Assembly (NCBI GenBank): GCA_022402405.1
Contig: JAKRSG010000089.1
Coordinates: 1-25,489, forward strand
DNA: 25,489 nt
DNA from: Bacteroidia bacterium
GTDB taxonomy: Bacteria > Bacteroidota > Bacteroidia > UKL13-3
Direction: 5' to 3'
Below are positions 17,801 through 24,637 of the stretch, one piece after another. The notes below the pieces were generated by a model. That model made no database searches. It saw only the letters and a list, made by a program, of their open reading frames with translations, and was not told where the DNA came from. The position numbers and the translations under genes were made by a program. Positions within the stretch are counted from its first letter, which is position 1, and every line of letters begins with the position of its first letter.

Positions 17801-18287
17801 TGGAATTTTAATAGATAATTCTGATAAAGATTTTACAAATCCACTTGGTGTTTATATAACAGATAATGCTGGTTTAGATACCACTGGAAGTGTAAGTTTT
17901 GGTGTGATAGGCTCGCTTGTGCCTTGGCTAAACGAAGGCGATACCGTTTATTTAAAGGTTAGAATGGTAGCGCAGTTTAATACAGTAGTTAAGTTAAGTA
18001 CGCAAGAAAACCTAATTAAAGTTTATAAAACTAGGTTAACTAGTCTGGCTGAACCAACAAAAATGATAGCCGTTAACGTGTTTCCAAATCCTGCTTCAAG
18101 CAATATAGAAGTGGAAACAGAACAGGATATTGAAAAATTAACCCTTTTAGATATGCAAGGAAAACTGGTACTCGAAAAATCGAATGTTACATCTTTAAAT
18201 GTAGAATCTCTTTCGAAAGGGGTATATATTCTAGAAGTTCAAACCAAGAATGGCCTCGGAAGAAAGAGAGTAGTCATCGGAGAATAG
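14814..18287 (+). CDS. T9SS-secreted multidomain protein with four FnIII-like repeats
   Basis: A 1157-residue secreted surface protein. The signal peptide is MRRLILLVTLFFGSFTIYAQ. Residues about 20-243 are homologous to the N-domain of the secreted protein at 10282. Four tandem repeats of about 124 residues follow, at roughly 249-372, 374-497, 498-620 and 621-740. Each has the pattern K-P-x-x-Y-x-N-x-x-H-t-x-x-x-F-l-k and later Y-E-x-D-x-x-a-x-C-V-Y-x-G, with N-V-s-x-L and a D-S-x-Y-S ending, like fibronectin-III modules. Residues about 749-945 look like an OB-fold module (FRGLVYGANN, VLRDITGGISVL, EGDSIEVSGIC), with a possible second one to 1080. A T9SS sorting domain ends the protein (VNVFPNPASSNIEVE, LSKGVYILEVQ). 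One Cys recurs in each FnIII-like repeat. It is divergent from the TonB receptor. The function is probably extracellular binding; no catalytic motif was seen. Confidence 0.87.
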   Translation: MRRLILLVTLFFGSFTIYAQQLLTEDFDYVNGTALNVNSWTQNGGGPGTNIVVDSPGLTYTGYVLSGVGNNARLLSNGRDYYKQLGTSYNSGSIYYSMMVKPDTAKTGDYFFGLFTSTNVSNYFARLYIRSAGTGFYRLGISKGNEAPVYAADSFPLGTVSLVVAKYTFTTGSATNDAVSMYQFTSGFPTTEPGTPSAIASSSGIQDMTNFGIIGLRQGTTASAGALRLDGIRIAQSWSDLNNPTTNRPGRLQFIFAGNITSNSVRLQFTKPSNYKNNLHTVLIFLKKGSSITANDPVRSAAYYQADSNFAGNGTPYEYDTAKCVYNGDGSLVNVTGLQPLTRYIAMGFCISEGDSLYSDSTVSASFVTTSTAPGQAFGFQFTATSTTSIRLNWIRNPNYNVTNHTTVVFLKELSAVNVGSNTMNPYLYFPDTNFAQPSTAYQNDANAKCVFNGDTTFVNVSGLKPGTRYYAYLLGANVLDSVYSNGSSVNGFTLSNGPAAVTQFRFTGRLENNSTVSWTKPAGYNNATHDILVFMRKDTMNLVFGAASQDPNTYTADSVFGGGTGFEYDAQAKCIYRGDANSVNVSNLVINSRYYLVAYAVRTDSGYYSLPNIINNRTMVDTNVSVTTTGTGSTSITVSWVKPANYVNGTHTTIIFLKANSPITAGNPTRSVFRYTANQNFGSGTRYEHDNNAFCVYRGTGTSVIINNLVFGTNYHVLVYSVRQTDSVYSRPNFSVGSPLPPASINYIGPYVKTNTTTGVIDSTGKRSTFRGLVYGANNRTNGVQFVLRDITGGISVLHNTKNFGYTVKEGDSIEVSGICTQTNGLATISTLDTIILLGSNKIIQKPKSYPFPHENTENDLIIFDRVTILSTITNWPTNGTVIAQNNYTGDTVRIRVYSTSGLGGRAVPTGEFSVTGMGSQQSTSFNAPFLFNGYSVVPRRVTDITFNTGDTLANFPLLAPSYFETVEVNVDTARRLQFACGKAKIVRGVGEVRYGILIDNSDKDFTNPLGVYITDNAGLDTTGSVSFGVIGSLVPWLNEGDTVYLKVRMVAQFNTVVKLSTQENLIKVYKTRLTSLAEPTKMIAVNVFPNPASSNIEVETEQDIEKLTLLDMQGKLVLEKSNVTSLNVESLSKGVYILEVQTKNGLGRKRVVIGE

Positions 18288-18319
18288 AACCGAGAACCGA
18301 GAATCGAGAACCGAGATTC
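18287..18319. repeat. 7-bp tandem repeat GAACCGA
   Basis: GAACCGA, GAACCGA, GAATCGA, GAACCGA and a partial GATTC run without gaps from 18287, starting on the last base of the secreted-protein stop codon. It directly precedes the terminator. Confidence 0.9.
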
Positions 18320-18359
18320 AAAAAAAAAGGTTCCAAGCATCGCTTGGAACCTTTTTTTT
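18320..18359. terminator. strong bidirectional Rho-independent terminator
   Basis: Stem GGTTCCAAGC (18329-18338), loop ATC, GCTTGGAACC (18342-18351), with nine A before and eight T after, so the tract pairs extend the stem. It lies between two convergent genes, the secreted protein (plus) and the fused E1 (minus), and can serve both. Confidence 0.93.
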
Positions 18360-18370
18360 ATCATTACAAA

Positions 18371-18405
18371 TTCATACTTCATACTTCATAATTCATAATT
18401 CAAAA
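18371..18405. repeat. 7-bp tandem repeat TTCATAC/TTCATAA
   Basis: TTCATAC, TTCATAC, TTCATAA, TTCATAA, TTCAAAA in perfect 7-nt register. The fourth and fifth units contain the TGA stop of the E1 gene (minus, 18402-18400), so the array intrudes into the end of that coding sequence. The unit differs from the GAACCGA array on the other side of the terminator. Confidence 0.9.
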
Positions 18406-20796
18406 CCTCTCTGGCTGATATTCTTCCATAAGCTTCAACAAAGCATCGTAAATTTCTTCTGCATTAGGTTTGCTGAAGTAGTCGCCATCGGTACCGTATG
18501 CTGGCCTATGCGCCTTGGCAGTTATGGTAATAGGTTGTGCATCTAATTGGAAGTAGCCACTTTGTTTTTCTAAAATTTGCTGCAATATATAGGCACTTGC
18601 ACCACCTGGCACATCCTCATCAATAACAGCTAATTTGTTGGTTTTTTGAAGAGAGTTTCCAATGATGTGGTGAATATCAAAAGGCAATAAGGTTTGTGCG
18701 TCTATTAGTTCTACGCTTATGCCCACCTCTGCTAACATTTGCATAGCATCTTGCACCACTCTTAAAGTAGAGCCATAAGATACTACTGTAATATCGCTTC
18801 CTTCGTTTATTATTTCTGGAACACCCAATGGCACGGTATATTCACCCAAATTATCAGGCATTTTTTCTTTTAAACGATATCCATTTAAACACTCAATCAT
18901 AAGGGCTGGTTCATCAGAACGCATGAGAGTTTCGTACATGCCTGCCGCTTGCACCATGTTTCTTGGAGTAAGAACGTGCATGCCCCTAAGCGAGTGTAAA
19001 ATCATTCCAATGGGCGAACCCGAGTGCCAAATACCTTCTAGTCTATGTCCGCGGGTACGAACAATAAGCGGTGCTTTTTGTCCGCCTTTAGTTCTATATT
19101 GTAAAGTAGCCACATCATCACTTAGCGGCTGCAATCCATATAATAAATAATCTAAATACTGAATTTCTGCTATTGGTCTCAAGCCTCTCATGGCAGTTCC
19201 AATACCCTGACCAATAATAGTAAGCTCTCTGATTCCGGTGTCGAACACTCTTCCCTCACCATGCTTTTCTTGAAGTCCGGCAAAGCCTTGATTTACGTCG
19301 CCAATTTTACCAACATCCTCTCCAAACGCCATTACACGAGGGTCTCTGCTGAGTAATTGATCAAAATAAGCTACCAACACTTCCCTGCCATCAACCATTT
19401 TAGATTCTGAGCTGTAGCTAGGTTTTACTTCCGTAACTTTTAATGCATTTTGTTGACTCTCACTAAACAAATAAGAGTTATATCTTTCTTGGTTAAGCGC
19501 TTCAAAGTTTTGTTTAAACTGAACCAAGGCATTTTTGGCAGCACCCACATGTTTGTGCGATAAGCGGATAGCTTTGTGCATTGCCACCCCAATATCTTTT
19601 CTGATAGGTTCAGAAATAGATTGTAATTGAGATACAAGTTGGTTTATTTCGGCTTGAACCGATGAATTTTCTGTGGCAAGATTTTGCAGGAGTTCAACAC
19701 ATTGGTTCAGCTCATTTTTTATAGGATTTAAATAAGCTTCCCAAGCATTTTTCTTGGCAATATTTACCTGAATTTTAGCTTCATTCTCGAGGGCATCTAA
19801 ATCGGTTTCATTGCTTATTTCATTTTTAATAATCCATTCTCTGAAGCGCTTTATACAATCGTTGTCGGCTTCCCATTGTAAGCGTTCTTTGCTTTTATAT
19901 CTTTCGTGAGAGCCAGATGTAGAATGACCCTGAGGTTGAGTAAGTTCAGTAACATGAATTAAACAAGGAACATGTTCTTCGCGGGCAATCTTGCCTGCTT
20001 GTTCGTACGCGGCGCATAAAGCGGGATAATCCCATCCTTTTACCGTAAAAATTTGATAACCATTGCCTTTTTCATCACGCTGAAATCCTTTTAAAATCTC
20101 GGAGATGTTTTCTTTTGTGGTTTGGTATTTGGCATGAACCGAAATTCCATACGAATCGTCCCATACAGAAACCACCATTGGTATTTGTAATACCCCGCCT
20201 GCGTTGATGGCTTCAAAAAAATGACCTTCGCTACTGCTGGCATTACCAATAGTACCCCAAGCTACTTCGTTTCCGTTTATAGAAAATAAATTTTCGCCAA
20301 TAAGTTCTTGGTGCTGTCTGTAATATTTGGATGCATGAGCCAAACCAACCAAACGAAGCATTTGTCCGGCCGTAGGAGATATATCTGAAGAAGAGTTTTT
20401 TAAATTTTTTAAATCTTTCCAGTTTCCATGCTCATCGAGGGTGCGGGTTCCATAATGACCATTCATCATTCTTCCTGCGCTGGCAGGTTCTGCGTTTACA
20501 TCTGTATGTGCGTATAGCTGAGCAAAAAATTCTTGAATACTTAGCAAGTTGCTTGCCATCATAAACGTTTGATCACGATAATATCCACTTCTAAAATCAC
20601 CGTTTTTGAAAGCTTTTGCCATGGCAATCTGAGGCAATTCCTTTCCGTCGCCAAATATCCCAAACTTTGCTTTACCTGTTAAAACCTCTTTTCTTCCCAA
20701 TAAGCTGGTAAGTCTGCTCTGAAAAGCTATGCGATAATCTTCTAAAATTACCGCTTTATATTTTTGCTCGTCTTGTGCCATTGCAATATCTGTCAT
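18400..20796 (-). CDS. fused E1 alpha/beta 2-oxoacid dehydrogenase (branched-chain type)
   Basis: A thiamine-diphosphate E1 component that decarboxylates a 2-oxoacid, most likely branched-chain, and passes the acyl group to lipoyl-E2. Both subunits are in one 798-residue chain, as is usual in Bacteroidota. The alpha half is residues about 1-400, with FRSGYYRDQTFMMA and HYGTRTLDEHGN, and the ThDP/Mg region IGNASSSEGHFFEAINAGGV to SVWDDSYGIS. The beta half is residues about 465-798, with VMAFGEDVGKIGDVNQGFAG, FDTGIRELTIIGQGIG, EIQYLDYLLYG and VIDEDVPGG. The canonical GDG...NN metal motif appears as G-N-A (N185) and W-D-D (D213, D214). An ATG five codons in (MAQDEQ) is an alternative start. No E2 or E3 gene is adjacent. 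Branched-chain over pyruvate specificity is inferred from fusion type only. Confidence 0.92.
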   Translation of the reverse strand: MTDIAMAQDEQKYKAVILEDYRIAFQSRLTSLLGRKEVLTGKAKFGIFGDGKELPQIAMAKAFKNGDFRSGYYRDQTFMMASNLLSIQEFFAQLYAHTDVNAEPASAGRMMNGHYGTRTLDEHGNWKDLKNLKNSSSDISPTAGQMLRLVGLAHASKYYRQHQELIGENLFSINGNEVAWGTIGNASSSEGHFFEAINAGGVLQIPMVVSVWDDSYGISVHAKYQTTKENISEILKGFQRDEKGNGYQIFTVKGWDYPALCAAYEQAGKIAREEHVPCLIHVTELTQPQGHSTSGSHERYKSKERLQWEADNDCIKRFREWIIKNEISNETDLDALENEAKIQVNIAKKNAWEAYLNPIKNELNQCVELLQNLATENSSVQAEINQLVSQLQSISEPIRKDIGVAMHKAIRLSHKHVGAAKNALVQFKQNFEALNQERYNSYLFSESQQNALKVTEVKPSYSSESKMVDGREVLVAYFDQLLSRDPRVMAFGEDVGKIGDVNQGFAGLQEKHGEGRVFDTGIRELTIIGQGIGTAMRGLRPIAEIQYLDYLLYGLQPLSDDVATLQYRTKGGQKAPLIVRTRGHRLEGIWHSGSPIGMILHSLRGMHVLTPRNMVQAAGMYETLMRSDEPALMIECLNGYRLKEKMPDNLGEYTVPLGVPEIINEGSDITVVSYGSTLRVVQDAMQMLAEVGISVELIDAQTLLPFDIHHIIGNSLQKTNKLAVIDEDVPGGASAYILQQILEKQSGYFQLDAQPITITAKAHRPAYGTDGDYFSKPNAEEIYDALLKLMEEYQPERF

Positions 20797-20822
20797 GACT
20801 AATTAAAAAATTTCTACAGTTC

Positions 20823-20853
20823 CAAACCTAAAGATTTTTGATAATTATCCAAA
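20823..20853 (-). promoter_or_regulatory. promoter of the fused E1 gene
   Basis: Minus strand: TTTG (20853-20850), 19 nt, TAGGTTTG (20830-20823), exact for TTTG / TAnnTTTG. Transcription from about 20816 gives a leader of about 20 nt to the ATG at 20796. Confidence 0.65.
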
Positions 20854-20901
20854 ACAATCCGGGGTAATTATTTCTTATTAGCTTAAAATTAGTATTTTTA
20901 A

Positions 20902-20909
20902 CATATTTG
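20902..20909 (+). promoter_or_regulatory. possible -7 element for the TerC-family gene
   Basis: CATATTTG matches TAnnTTTG at seven of eight positions and ends six bases before the ATG at 20916, implying a leaderless or very short leader. No -33 TTTG is seen at the right distance. Confidence 0.3.
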
Positions 20910-20915
20910 CCAAAC

Positions 20916-21614
20916 ATGATAGACGCATTAGTTCCATTAATTTCTCTGATTGCTTTAGAAGTAATTTTAGGGATAGACAATATAATATTCATCTCCATTT
21001 TGGCAGATAAGCTACCCGAAAACCAGCGCGGAAAACTCAGGCTTTACGGAATAGGATTGGCTATGGTAATGCGATTGATTTTGCTTGGATTTATAGCGTG
21101 GATTTTAAAATTGGATCATACCTTATTTAGTTTATTTGATATAGACTTTACCGGAAAAGGTCTCATTTTAATTGCTGGCGGATTGTTTTTGATTTTTAAA
21201 AGTACCAAAGAAATTTACCATAAAACAGAGATGGCCAAAGAAGATGATTTGCCTAAGGCAAAAGCTTCTAGTTTTGGGGCTATGTTGCTGGAGGTTTTGT
21301 TGTTAGATTTGGTATTTTCTATAGATTCTATTGTAACGGCAGTGGGTATGGTTCAGGAGCTTTGGGTAATGTACACAGCTGTAATTGTAACTGTACTTAT
21401 AATGTTAATTGCATCTAAGCCTATCAGTGATTTTATCAAGAAGCATCCTTCCTTTAAAATTTTGGCATTAAGTTTTTTAATGATGATTGGAGTGTCGCTT
21501 TTGGCCGAAGGTTTTCATTTTGAAATTCCAAAGGGATACATCTATTTCTCTATGGCCTTCGCCTTTATGGTAGATGTAATTCAGATAAAAACGATACCTA
21601 CAAAAAAGGATTAA
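20916..21614 (+). CDS. TerC-family integral membrane protein
   Basis: A 232-residue inner-membrane protein with about seven helices. The two internally related acidic motifs of the TerC family are clear: LEVILGIDNIIFISILADKL near the N-terminus and LLDLVFSIDSIVTAVGM in the middle. The C-terminus has the usual GVSLLAEGFHFEIPKGYIYF followed by FSMAFAFMVD. TerC relatives have been linked to manganese export, metal loading of secreted enzymes and tellurite resistance. With no ter operon nearby, a metal-homeostasis role is the better guess. The frame opens at a TTG (20907), but the ATG at 20916 starts the standard MIDALVPLISLIALEV, so it is used. It stands alone, divergent from E1 and followed by a histidine kinase after 129 nt. 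Confidence 0.92.
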   Translation: MIDALVPLISLIALEVILGIDNIIFISILADKLPENQRGKLRLYGIGLAMVMRLILLGFIAWILKLDHTLFSLFDIDFTGKGLILIAGGLFLIFKSTKEIYHKTEMAKEDDLPKAKASSFGAMLLEVLLLDLVFSIDSIVTAVGMVQELWVMYTAVIVTVLIMLIASKPISDFIKKHPSFKILALSFLMMIGVSLLAEGFHFEIPKGYIYFSMAFAFMVDVIQIKTIPTKKD

Positions 21615-21638
21615 TCCGCTTTTTTATCGGTTTGAACC

Positions 21639-21661
21639 GAGTAGCTATTTTTACTCTTTTT
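21639..21661 (+). terminator. weak terminator-like hairpin after the TerC-family gene
   Basis: GAGTA (21639-21643), an 8-nt loop and TACTC (21652-21656), followed by TTTTT. The stem is only five base pairs. A competing hairpin, CGGTT/AACCG, lies just upstream at 21628-21639. Termination here is possible but not assured. Confidence 0.3.
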
Positions 21662-21679
21662 GTATATTGTTTTCCTATT

Positions 21680-21707
21680 TTTGTCGATACTATTATTTGT
21701 ACCTTTG
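21680..21707 (+). promoter_or_regulatory. promoter of the histidine-kinase gene
   Basis: TTTG (21680-21683), 16 nt, TACCTTTG (21700-21707). Both boxes are perfect; the spacer is slightly short compared with the 18-20 nt seen elsewhere in this window. The start near 21714 gives a leader of about 30 nt to the ATG at 21744. Confidence 0.5.
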
Positions 21708-21743
21708 GAATCTTATAGAAAAATTGTTTTCAAAATATAATTT

Positions 21744-24572
21744 ATGGTAGTTGATAGAGAGAGGTATAACCAATTATTTTATGCAGTATTACATTCATCG
21801 GAGGCGCTTATAAGCGATAAAGATGAGCATGAGGTAATGAACGATGTGTTGTCTGTGTTGGGGCCAGCTGCCGATGTTGATAGGGTTTATATTTTTAGGA
21901 GTAGTTTTGAAAATGGCGAATATGCTTATTTGCATTACGACTATGAATGGGTGAAAAAGGGGGTGGTAGCACATTTAGGATCAGACCTATTATCTGCAGT
22001 GCCTTGGAGTGAGTTTGAGTGGATGAAGGAGATTTTGTTGAGTGGTTCTAGTTATTCTGTAAATGTAAATGAGCTCGAGCCTGGTGAATTTAAAGAGACA
22101 TTAGAGGTTCAAGACATTAAGAGTGTTTTATTTACTCCCATAATATTTGATTCTAAATTATGGGGGTTTATAGGTTTCGACGATTGTACAAACTACCGCA
22201 CTTGGTTAGATATGGAGGTGAGTACATTGTTGGCCATTTCTGCTAATATCGGTGCATTTGTGAAACGTGCAGAATTAGCGATTCAAGTGAATAAGCAATA
22301 TCAAGCTATGAATCGGCAGAAAGAATTTTATGAAACTATTTTCAATAATATTCCTGCTGATATAGTAGCATTTGATAAAAATCACAAGTATTTATTCTTA
22401 AATGCCTATGCCGTTCGTAATAAAGAAGTGAGAGATTGGTTAATTGGCAAAGATGATTTTGAATATTGTGAGGCAAGGAATAAGCCAAAGGATATTGCTA
22501 TTTCTAGAAGAGAGCATTTTAAGAAGATTGTAGAAAATAAAATTCCTCAGCAATTCGAAGAAAAAATGAATCAGGCAAATGGTAAAAATACTTTCCATAT
22601 GCGAGCCATGCATCCTGTTTTAAATGAATACGACGAGGTTGATTTAGTTATTGGATATGGAATAGACATTACTACCATCAAAGAGCAGGAAGATATTATT
22701 TTACGTCAGAATGAAGCTATTATTAACTCGCCAGATGGTATTGCTTTGTTAGATAATAATGGGCTATACACCTACATGAATCCAGCTCATGAAACTATTT
22801 TTGAATACGGAAAAGGAGCGTTGATTGGAAAACATTGGCAGCAATTATATGAGCCTGAAGAATTGGAATACATTTCTCAAACAGTGTTTCCGGTTTTACA
22901 AAAAAAGGGTATTTGGGGCGGACAAGTAAAAGCAAAAACGAAGAATGGAAAAGACGTTTTTCAAGATTTAACATTGAGGTTATTGCCAGATGGCTCATTA
23001 GTTTGTATCACGCGCGATGTGTCTGAGTTGGTTCAAAACGTTAGATTATTGAAAGAAACCAATCAGAAATTAGAGTTGGCTATTAATACCACTAAACTTG
23101 GTTTTTATGAGTGGGATATGATCAATGATGAGCTCATAAGTAACGATATTTTTAACGAGATTTTGGGTTTTAATAATGTTGAAAAACATACTCATGTAGC
23201 CAATGATTGGTTTAGCGCGATACATCCAGATGATGCGGATTTGGTGCAAGAGGCTTTAGACAAACAATTTGCAACAAAAGAGGGTGAAAATCTTAATAAT
23301 TACAGCATTGAATACCGAATTAAAAACTCTAATGGAGAATATATTTGGGTGCTCGATATTGGGAAAGTAAGTAAGTTTAGTGAAGAAGGAAAGCCAACTT
23401 ATATGGTTGGTTTTATGGTAGATATTTCTAGTAATAAAAGCATTGAAGAGAAAATTAGGTTCAGCGAAAAACGTTATCGTGATTTAGTTGAAAATTTACG
23501 TGAGATTATTTTTGAAACGGATGCAGATGCTAATTTTACTTTTTTAAATCCGGCATGGAACAAATTAACTGGATATAGCTTAGAGGAATCACTAGGCAAG
23601 ACGTTCGTAGATTTTTACTATCCTGAAATAAAATATTTAGAAGAGTCTTTTAGTAAATATGATATGCTAAAGAGGCAACCAGAGTATTTGCATTTAGAGA
23701 TGCCATTGCAGCATAAAAATGGAAGTTTGCTTTGGTTTGATGTAGAGATAAACAAAATATTTAACGAATCGGGTGAATTAAAAGCAACTGTTGGTTCAAT
23801 AGAGGATATTACCAAGCGTAAATTAGCAGAAGAAGAACTTCGTCAGGCACTAGCCAAAGAGAAACAGTTGGGCGATTTAAAATCTCGGTTTGTGGGCATG
23901 GCATCGCACGAGTTTAGAACGCCTTTGGCAGGTATTAGAAGTAGTGCAGAGTTAATTATGCTGCACATGAGGAAAAGTGGGGTTGATTTGCCAGAGAAAT
24001 TAGTTACAGGAATATCGGGCAAGATAGACAATATTGTATTTGATGTAGATAGAATAACGGGCTTAATGACAGATGTTCTCACAATGGGTAGCATCGAATC
24101 TCAAAAAATCACCTTCCAACCTAGCTCAGATAATATTGTTGCATTTACAGAGAAATATGTTCAAGCCGAGGCTCAACGTTATTTATCGGGTCATACTTTA
24201 AAATACGAAACAAATGTAGACTCTTGCATGGTTATGTTTGATCCAAAATTAGTGTTGCATGTATTCAATAACATGATTAGTAATGCAGCCAAATACGCAG
24301 CACCTAATACCGAAATTACAGTAAAGGTTAGGAAAAGAAAAAAGGATATTCAAATCATGTTTAAAGATCAAGGTATCGGAATTCCATCTAAGGAGCTGCC
24401 TTTTATTTTTGATTCCTTCTTCAGAAGTTCTAATGTAGAGAATATACCAGGTACGGGTTTAGGATTATCTATTGCTAAATATTTTATTGATTTACATAAA
24501 GGAACCATTGAGATTGAAAGTGAGGTTAACCAAGGTACAATTGTTATTTTAGGATTTCCTATAGAAAAATAA
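21744..24572 (+). CDS. orphan hybrid-sensor-like histidine kinase (GAF + four PAS)
   Basis: A 942-residue sensor kinase without obvious membrane helices or signal peptide, so it probably senses in the cytoplasm. A GAF domain occupies residues about 1-185 (VLFTPIIFDSKLWGFIGFDD). Four PAS/PAC units follow at about 191-312, 318-430, 435-568 and 572-694; each ends in the typical D-I/V-T/S-x-x-K or R-D-V-S. The transmitter has an H-box, GMASHEFRTPLAGIRSS, with the phospho-His at 722. The N-box is VFNNMISNAAKYA near 840, the G1 box DQGIGIP near 874, the F-box FIFDSFFRSS, and the G2 box GTGLGLS near 903. It ends right after the ATPase domain and has no receiver. No response regulator is encoded nearby, so the partner is elsewhere. 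The ligand or cofactor of the GAF and PAS domains is not deducible. Confidence 0.95.
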   Translation: MVVDRERYNQLFYAVLHSSEALISDKDEHEVMNDVLSVLGPAADVDRVYIFRSSFENGEYAYLHYDYEWVKKGVVAHLGSDLLSAVPWSEFEWMKEILLSGSSYSVNVNELEPGEFKETLEVQDIKSVLFTPIIFDSKLWGFIGFDDCTNYRTWLDMEVSTLLAISANIGAFVKRAELAIQVNKQYQAMNRQKEFYETIFNNIPADIVAFDKNHKYLFLNAYAVRNKEVRDWLIGKDDFEYCEARNKPKDIAISRREHFKKIVENKIPQQFEEKMNQANGKNTFHMRAMHPVLNEYDEVDLVIGYGIDITTIKEQEDIILRQNEAIINSPDGIALLDNNGLYTYMNPAHETIFEYGKGALIGKHWQQLYEPEELEYISQTVFPVLQKKGIWGGQVKAKTKNGKDVFQDLTLRLLPDGSLVCITRDVSELVQNVRLLKETNQKLELAINTTKLGFYEWDMINDELISNDIFNEILGFNNVEKHTHVANDWFSAIHPDDADLVQEALDKQFATKEGENLNNYSIEYRIKNSNGEYIWVLDIGKVSKFSEEGKPTYMVGFMVDISSNKSIEEKIRFSEKRYRDLVENLREIIFETDADANFTFLNPAWNKLTGYSLEESLGKTFVDFYYPEIKYLEESFSKYDMLKRQPEYLHLEMPLQHKNGSLLWFDVEINKIFNESGELKATVGSIEDITKRKLAEEELRQALAKEKQLGDLKSRFVGMASHEFRTPLAGIRSSAELIMLHMRKSGVDLPEKLVTGISGKIDNIVFDVDRITGLMTDVLTMGSIESQKITFQPSSDNIVAFTEKYVQAEAQRYLSGHTLKYETNVDSCMVMFDPKLVLHVFNNMISNAAKYAAPNTEITVKVRKRKKDIQIMFKDQGIGIPSKELPFIFDSFFRSSNVENIPGTGLGLSIAKYFIDLHKGTIEIESEVNQGTIVILGFPIEK

Positions 24573-24613
24573 GATTGCCGCTATTTAAATATAGACGCTT
24601 CTAAATAAATTCT

Positions 24614-24621
24614 TATTTTTG
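24614..24621 (+). promoter_or_regulatory. possible -7 element for yicC
   Basis: TATTTTTG matches TAnnTTTG and lies 16 nt before the ATG at 24638. No TTTG/TTG is found at the right distance upstream. The sequence is AT-rich, so a chance match is possible. Confidence 0.3.
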
Positions 24622-24637
24622 GCGCTTATATTTATTT

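Noticed and set aside
11695..18287. SusCD polysaccharide-utilisation locus
   Set aside because: The receptor is SusC-like, but no SusD lipoprotein and no glycoside hydrolase are encoded nearby.
20907..20915. TTG start three codons upstream for the TerC-family protein
   Set aside because: It overlaps the candidate -7 element and the ATG at 20916 matches the usual family N-terminus.
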